DNA from: Lysobacter sp. Root690
Lineage (GTDB): Bacteria > Pseudomonadota > Gammaproteobacteria > Xanthomonadales > Xanthomonadaceae
DNA length: 64,000 bases
Direction: 5' to 3'
NCBI RefSeq assembly: GCF_001427785.1
Contig: NZ_LMHM01000018.1
Location: 184,360 to 248,359, forward strand
In this document: positions 60,127 through 64,000 of the stretch, piece by piece
Layout: each line of letters begins with the position of its first letter
Numbering within the stretch: the stretch's first letter is position 1
Position numbers and translations under genes: made by a program
The notes under the pieces: generated by a model
What the model was told of the DNA's origin: nothing
Database searches by the model: none
The model's input: only the letters and a program-made list of their open reading frames with translations

Positions 60127-61292
60127 CAGCTGCCCCTCGTGCTGTTGTAGAGCTGCTCGATCATCTCGTTGCTCACGGTCATCACCCGCGAGCTGGCCTG
60201 ATAGCCGCGCTGGATGATGATCATGTCGGCGAACTCGCGGGTCAGGTCGATGTTGGACAGTTCCAGGCTGCGGCCGACGATGCGGCCGTAGCGCGACTCG
60301 CCGGGACGGCCGAGTTCCTTGTCCTGCACGCTCGGTCCCGATACCAGTCGGCCGCCGTCGAGCTTGAGCGAGCTTTCGTTGGGCAGCGAGGCCAGCGCCA
60401 GACGCGGGCCCTGGCGTTTTTCCTTGGCCGAATACGACAGCTGCAGCACGCCCTTCTCGTCGAAAGCCACGTCGTTGTAGCCGAGGATGGCGTGACCGTC
60501 GGCGACCGTCGCGGTGACGTTGACGCTGCCGCCGCTGAACGAATAAATGCCGTCGAAGCCGCCTGGCGTGCCGAAGTTGAAGGTCACCGGCTGCGGCGTG
60601 GCGCCGCCGAAGGCGAACTGGGCGGTGAACTCGTTGGTCTCGCGGGTCGGCGTGCCGAGCGTGTCGAACTTCAAGGTATGCGTGGCGATGGTGGCGTCGG
60701 TGGAATCCTTGATCACCACGTTGAACTCGGCCGGCATGTTGTTGGCGCTGGTGCGGGTGAACACCGCCGACAAACGCCGCGCGGTGCCGTTGGAATCGAA
60801 CACGTCGATCGAGGTGATCGTGTACGGCGTGGTCATGCTCGGGGTCAGCGTGCCCTTGAAGTTGACCTTGCTGGTCAGCTCCGGCGGCAAGGTGCGCATC
60901 GGGGTGAGATCGATCGCGGCCAGGTTGCCGTCGCCGTCGTAGCCCATCACTTCGTAATCCGACACCGTGTCGACCAGCACGCCCTTTTCGTTGAAACGGA
61001 ATTGGCCGGCGCGGGTGTAGTGCAACTCGCCGCTGCGATCGCGAAGAATGAAATAGCCGTCGCCGTCGACCGCCATGTCGGTGGCGTTGCCGGTCTGACG
61101 AATATCGCCGGGTTCAGTGCGCATGCCCTCGCCGCTGATGCGCGAGCCTAGGCCGCCACGCACGTTCTCGAAGAACGCATCGCTGCCGCGGAACCCGGGC
61201 GTGTTCATGTTGGACACGTTGTTGCTGATCGTGTTGAGCCCGCGCGAGAAACTGAAAAGTCCCGACAGGCTGTTGAACAAGGCTTGGAACAT
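60126..61292 (-). CDS. flgE: Flagellar hook protein FlgE
   Basis: The 388-residue product begins with the rod/hook N-terminal motif MFQALFNSLSGLFSFSRGLN and TISNNVSNMNTPGFRG, has a FlgE middle region (FNEKGVLVDTVSDYEVMGYD, ITSIDVFDSNGTARRLSAVF) and the C-terminal basal-body motif ELSNIDLTREFADMIIIQRG then YQASSRVMTVSNEMIEQL. It is a full-length hook protein. AGGAG precedes the ATG; 78 bases separate it from flgD, the only real gap in the cluster. Confidence 0.95.
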   Translation of the reverse strand: MFQALFNSLSGLFSFSRGLNTISNNVSNMNTPGFRGSDAFFENVRGGLGSRISGEGMRTEPGDIRQTGNATDMAVDGDGYFILRDRSGELHYTRAGQFRFNEKGVLVDTVSDYEVMGYDGDGNLAAIDLTPMRTLPPELTSKVNFKGTLTPSMTTPYTITSIDVFDSNGTARRLSAVFTRTSANNMPAEFNVVIKDSTDATIATHTLKFDTLGTPTRETNEFTAQFAFGGATPQPVTFNFGTPGGFDGIYSFSGGSVNVTATVADGHAILGYNDVAFDEKGVLQLSYSAKEKRQGPRLALASLPNESSLKLDGGRLVSGPSVQDKELGRPGESRYGRIVGRSLELSNIDLTREFADMIIIQRGYQASSRVMTVSNEMIEQLYNSTRGS

Positions 61293-61370
61293 GAGCGCGC
61301 TCCTGCGACTTAAGACTGCTTGGTGTAGCTGCTGGTTACGACGGTTGACTCGGGCTGCCGCGGCGGTCGG

Positions 61371-61790
61371 TTACGGCTGCTTGACCAGGGTGACCTGGGA
61401 CAGGCGGATGCCGGTGGTGACCTGTTTGTTGGCGTCGGTGACGCTCAAGGTCGGGCCGTTTTCGGTGAACTGCACCGCGGTGACCGAACCGGTCAGCGGA
61501 ATCGCCTGGCCCTGCACGTCGACGCCGCGGCCGATCAGCGCCAGCGCCTGGCTGGTGGCGTTCATCGACAGCAGCTCGTTGGTGTTCTCGCTGGTCTGGC
61601 GCGATTGCTCCAGCGAAGTGAACTGCGCCAACTGGGCCAGGAACTCGCGGTTGTCGACCGGTTCCAGCGGGTCCTGGAACTGCAGCTGGGCCAGGAACAG
61701 CTTGATGAAATCCTCCTGATCGATGCTTTTCTGCCGGGTCAGGACCTGGTTCTGCGGGTTCGGCGTGCTGCCGATGGCGTCGATGGCCAT
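61371..61790 (-). CDS. flgD: Flagellar hook-capping protein FlgD, short form
   Basis: FlgD caps the growing hook. The 139-residue product has the conserved N-terminal block SIDQEDFIKLFLAQLQFQDP then LEPVDNREFLAQLAQFTSLE, and ALIGRGVDVQG, followed by one short beta-region. Typical FlgD is about 220 residues with a tudor and an FnIII-like insert, so this is a minimal form. Its start overlaps the fliK stop by one base (TAATG). Confidence 0.92.
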   Translation of the reverse strand: MAIDAIGSTPNPQNQVLTRQKSIDQEDFIKLFLAQLQFQDPLEPVDNREFLAQLAQFTSLEQSRQTSENTNELLSMNATSQALALIGRGVDVQGQAIPLTGSVTAVQFTENGPTLSVTDANKQVTTGIRLSQVTLVKQP

Positions 61791-62587
61791 TAGACGTTCT
61801 CCTGTGACGTGTTGCGATCGGCGCGCCAGTATTCGCGGCCGTTGACGACGATGCGTTGCAGTCGGGTGCCGTGTTCTTCGGCGAGCGCGTGCATCAGGCG
61901 GCCGAGCCGTTGCGCGGCATCCGGGTCGAGGCGGTAGTCGCGAATCCACAAGGTGGCGTCGCCGCCTTCGCTCTCGATCCAGCGCAGCACACGGCTTGCC
62001 CACGGCGCGGCCGCGCCGTCGGACGCGTTGCGCGGCGCGCTCGCCGAAGCAGTGGATTCGCCGGATGTCGTGGCGCTCGATTGCAGCGGATCGGCCAGGT
62101 TCGGCATCGGCAACACCTGCGGCGACGCCGCGTCGGCCTGGGCCAGATGGCGAATGCTGTATTCGACCCAGGCATCGGCCAGGCTCGCGTTGGCGCGGGT
62201 CGCGGCCTCGCGCGCGGGCGACGAGGCCAGGCCCTGCCCGCCCGGTCGCTGGGTTGCGCTGAGCAATTGCGACAGGCGGCCGTTGGCCGACAACCGCCAT
62301 GGCATGGCCAGCAATTCCTGCTCGCCGCCGCGGCCGCTTACGTGGAACTCCAGCAGCAGATCGGCTTGATCGGCCTTCGCGATATCGAACGCCAGCGACG
62401 GCGCATCGATGTCGCCGGCCGCGCGCGATTCGCGCTGGGTATCGCTTTGGATATCGCGCGCATCCGGGGCCGCGGCGCGGCCCTGGTCGGAGCCGATCCA
62501 ACGGCTGAAATCGGAGCCGCCTTCGCGCGGCGTCGCGTTGTGGCGCGGCAACAGCGCCGCGGCGGCGATGGAGGTGGGTTTGATCAT
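61790..62587 (-). CDS. Probable hook-length control protein FliK
   Basis: The 265-residue product lies between fliJ and flgD, the usual place for fliK. It has a polar, disordered N-terminus, a mixed middle and a C-terminal folded part (ATLWIRDYRLDPDAAQRLGR, LQRIVVNGREYWRADRN). Sequence similarity to FliK is weak, so the name rests on order, length class and composition. It overlaps fliJ by 4 bases. Confidence 0.6.
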   Translation of the reverse strand: MIKPTSIAAAALLPRHNATPREGGSDFSRWIGSDQGRAAAPDARDIQSDTQRESRAAGDIDAPSLAFDIAKADQADLLLEFHVSGRGGEQELLAMPWRLSANGRLSQLLSATQRPGGQGLASSPAREAATRANASLADAWVEYSIRHLAQADAASPQVLPMPNLADPLQSSATTSGESTASASAPRNASDGAAAPWASRVLRWIESEGGDATLWIRDYRLDPDAAQRLGRLMHALAEEHGTRLQRIVVNGREYWRADRNTSQENV

Positions 62588-63033
62588 GCGCGATCGCTCC
62601 GGTGACTCGCGTACAGATCGGCCATGCGGTCGAACATCAGTTTTTCCTCTTGATCGCGTTCGCCGGCGCGCAGGCGCTCATGCCGGGTCTGGGCCACGCG
62701 GGTGCGGGCACGCGCGGCGACGTGTTCGTCCTGCGCGGCATCCTGTTGGCGGCGCGCGGCGGCGTGTTCGTCGCGGCGAGTGTCGAGCCGGCTCCAGGCC
62801 TGCGCTTCGAAACTATCGACCGCCTGCAACAGCACCAGATCGACGCTGTCGGCGGCGAGCAGTTCCTCGCGACGCGCGTTGATCGCTTGCAGCACGCCCT
62901 GCGCTTCTTGCATGCGCTCGAGCGCCTGACGGGTTTCGTGGCAACGCTGCAGGAACGCGGTCGAGGCGCGCGCTTCCTCGAATTCGCGCCAGCGCAGCAA
63001 GGTCGAGACGGCGGCGGATGGTTTGCGGTTCAT
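62584..63033 (-). CDS. fliJ: Flagellar export chaperone FliJ-like coiled-coil protein
   Basis: The 149-residue product is nearly all charged helix with heptad character (EEARASTAFLQRCHETRQAL, HAAARRQQDAAQDEHVAARA, ERDQEEKLMFDRMADLYASH), as expected for FliJ, which acts as the stalk in the FliI ATPase ring. It overlaps fliI and fliK by 4 bases each. Confidence 0.82.
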   Translation of the reverse strand: MNRKPSAAVSTLLRWREFEEARASTAFLQRCHETRQALERMQEAQGVLQAINARREELLAADSVDLVLLQAVDSFEAQAWSRLDTRRDEHAAARRQQDAAQDEHVAARARTRVAQTRHERLRAGERDQEEKLMFDRMADLYASHRSDRA

Positions 63034-64000
63034 GCCGCGCCGCCTTCGTGCTTGATCGCGGCGGCGAGCTGGCGATAGGCCTCGGCGCGCGCGGTCGCTT
63101 CCAGCGGGGTCTGCTGCATGATCTTGTCCAGCGCCGGCTTAAGGTCGACCGCGCGATCCAGCGCCGGATTAGCCCCACGCTGATGCGCGCCCAGTTCGAT
63201 CAGATCGCGCGAGGCGGCATAGGCGGCGATCTGCTTGCGCGCATCGCGGGCGATGGCCTGTTCGGATTCGCTGGCGACCTGACTCATCAGGCGACTGGTG
63301 CTTTGCAGCAGGTCGATCGCCGGATGATGGCCGCGCGCGGCGAGGTCGCGGGTCAGCACGATGTGGCCGTCGAGAATCGCGCGCATGTGGTCGGTGACCG
63401 GCTCGTTCATGTCGTCGCCTTCGACCAGCACGCTGTAGATGCCGGAGATCGAACCGCCACCGCGCAGGCGCCCGCAGCGTTCGAGCAATTTCGGCAACTG
63501 GCTGAACACCGACGGCGTGTAGCCGCGGAAAGTCGGCGGCTCGCCGATCGCCAGTCCGATCTCCCGCTGGGCCATGGCGAAGCGGGTCATCGAATCGACG
63601 ATCAGCAGCACCGAGCGGCCCTGGTCGCGGAAGTATTCGGCGATCGCGTGCGCGGCGTGGGCGGCATGCGCGCGCAGCAGCGCCGGTTCGTCGGACGTAG
63701 CCGCCACGACCACCGAACGCTTGAGCCCTTCGGCGCCGAGCGCATGGGTCAGGAATTCGCCGACTTCGCGGCCGCGTTCGCCGACCAGCGCCAACACGGT
63801 CACATCGCTGCGCACCTGGCGCGCGAGCATGCCGAGCAAGGTGCTCTTGCCCACGCCGCTGCCGGCGAACACGCCCACGCGCTGGCCGGCGCCGAGGGTC
63901 AGCAAGGTGTCGATCGCGCGCACGCCGGTGTCGAGCGCGCTGTCGATCGGCGCGCGCGCCATCGGATTGATCGGCTCGCGGTACAGCGGGTACGCGTCGG
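63030..64000 (-). CDS. fliI: Flagellum-specific ATPase FliI (5' end outside the window)
   Basis: The 323 visible residues start in frame at the window edge with DAYPLYREPINPMARAPIDS and continue with GVRAIDTLLTLGAGQRVGVF, Walker A AGSGVGKSTLLGML, Walker B LLIVDSMTRFAMAQREIG, and IYSVLVEGDDMNEPVTDHMR, the FliI/SctN signature. The N-terminal ~130 residues are missing. FliI hydrolyses ATP to unload cargo at the export gate. It is the most upstream gene of the cluster in the window, so the operon promoter lies outside. Confidence 0.95.
   Translation of the reverse strand, partial: DAYPLYREPINPMARAPIDSALDTGVRAIDTLLTLGAGQRVGVFAGSGVGKSTLLGMLARQVRSDVTVLALVGERGREVGEFLTHALGAEGLKRSVVVAATSDEPALLRAHAAHAAHAIAEYFRDQGRSVLLIVDSMTRFAMAQREIGLAIGEPPTFRGYTPSVFSQLPKLLERCGRLRGGGSISGIYSVLVEGDDMNEPVTDHMRAILDGHIVLTRDLAARGHHPAIDLLQSTSRLMSQVASESEQAIARDARKQIAAYAASRDLIELGAHQRGANPALDRAVDLKPALDKIMQQTPLEATARAEAYRQLAAAIKHEGGAA

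Noticed and set aside
1-64000. tRNA, rRNA, CRISPR arrays, insertion sequences, prophage or integrase genes
   Set aside because: No such element was seen; there are no transposase or integrase motifs, no tRNA-like cloverleaf ends and no spacer-repeat pattern.

Overview
The window is high-GC DNA whose content points to Xanthomonadaceae, most likely Lysobacter or a close relative. The main reasons are: large TonB-dependent receptors of the Xanthomonas/Caulobacter type; a secreted GH16 beta-1,3-glucanase with a CBM6 domain, as in antifungal Lysobacter; a Xanthomonad-type repeat pair (GTAGGAGCGGC...GCCGCGACC); and the rmlBACD gene order. This assignment is inference. No rRNA, tRNA or CRISPR array was seen.

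Layout. 61-2079: secreted S9 prolyl-oligopeptidase-type peptidase. 2478-5951: rmlB-rmlA-rmlC-rmlD, the dTDP-L-rhamnose operon (minus strand). 6339-8369: a stand-alone superfamily 1 helicase. 8774-13014: an SDR, the secreted glucanase, an orphan type II thioesterase and a DUF2867 protein. 13528-25846: an N-acetylgalactosamine (GalNAc) locus, with a GH31 glycosidase and a TonB receptor on one side and agaS, a ROK kinase, agaZ, agaR and agaA on the other. The two arms diverge from an AT-rich control region carrying a regular array of CGAAAG boxes. 26131-27161: a small outer-membrane barrel protein, then a graveyard of gene shards.

27162-46759 is a pectin/oligogalacturonide locus. It holds three pectate lyases (two PL1-type, one PL3), a carboxylesterase, a CE12-type acetylesterase, a TonB receptor, a TRAP transporter (dctPQM), kduI, kduD, kdgK, a secreted cupin, a FAH-fold hydratase and two paralogous LacI regulators. 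A shared motif, CGGTGTCAT, lies in four of its control regions, so the locus looks like one regulon. Polymer is cut outside or in the periplasm, fragments enter by the TonB receptor and TRAP system, and KduI, KduD and KdgK lead to 2-keto-3-deoxy-6-phosphogluconate. The KDPG aldolase is not in the window.

46852-55244 holds a beta-propeller protein of unknown role and a run of stress-type genes: a general-stress membrane protein, an SDR, a ferritin-like protein, exonuclease III, cardiolipin synthase and three small membrane or glycine-zipper proteins. A decayed isochorismatase-family hydrolase and ssb follow.

57146-64000 is a tightly overlapping flagellar/type III export cluster on the minus strand: fliI (cut by the window end), fliJ, fliK-like, flgD, flgE, fliM, fliN, fliO, fliP, then a FliA-like sigma factor. 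FliM is short and has no N-terminal CheY-binding peptide, FlgD is short, and the sigma factor is diverged. This suggests a reduced or specialised flagellar export system rather than a standard chemotactic flagellum.
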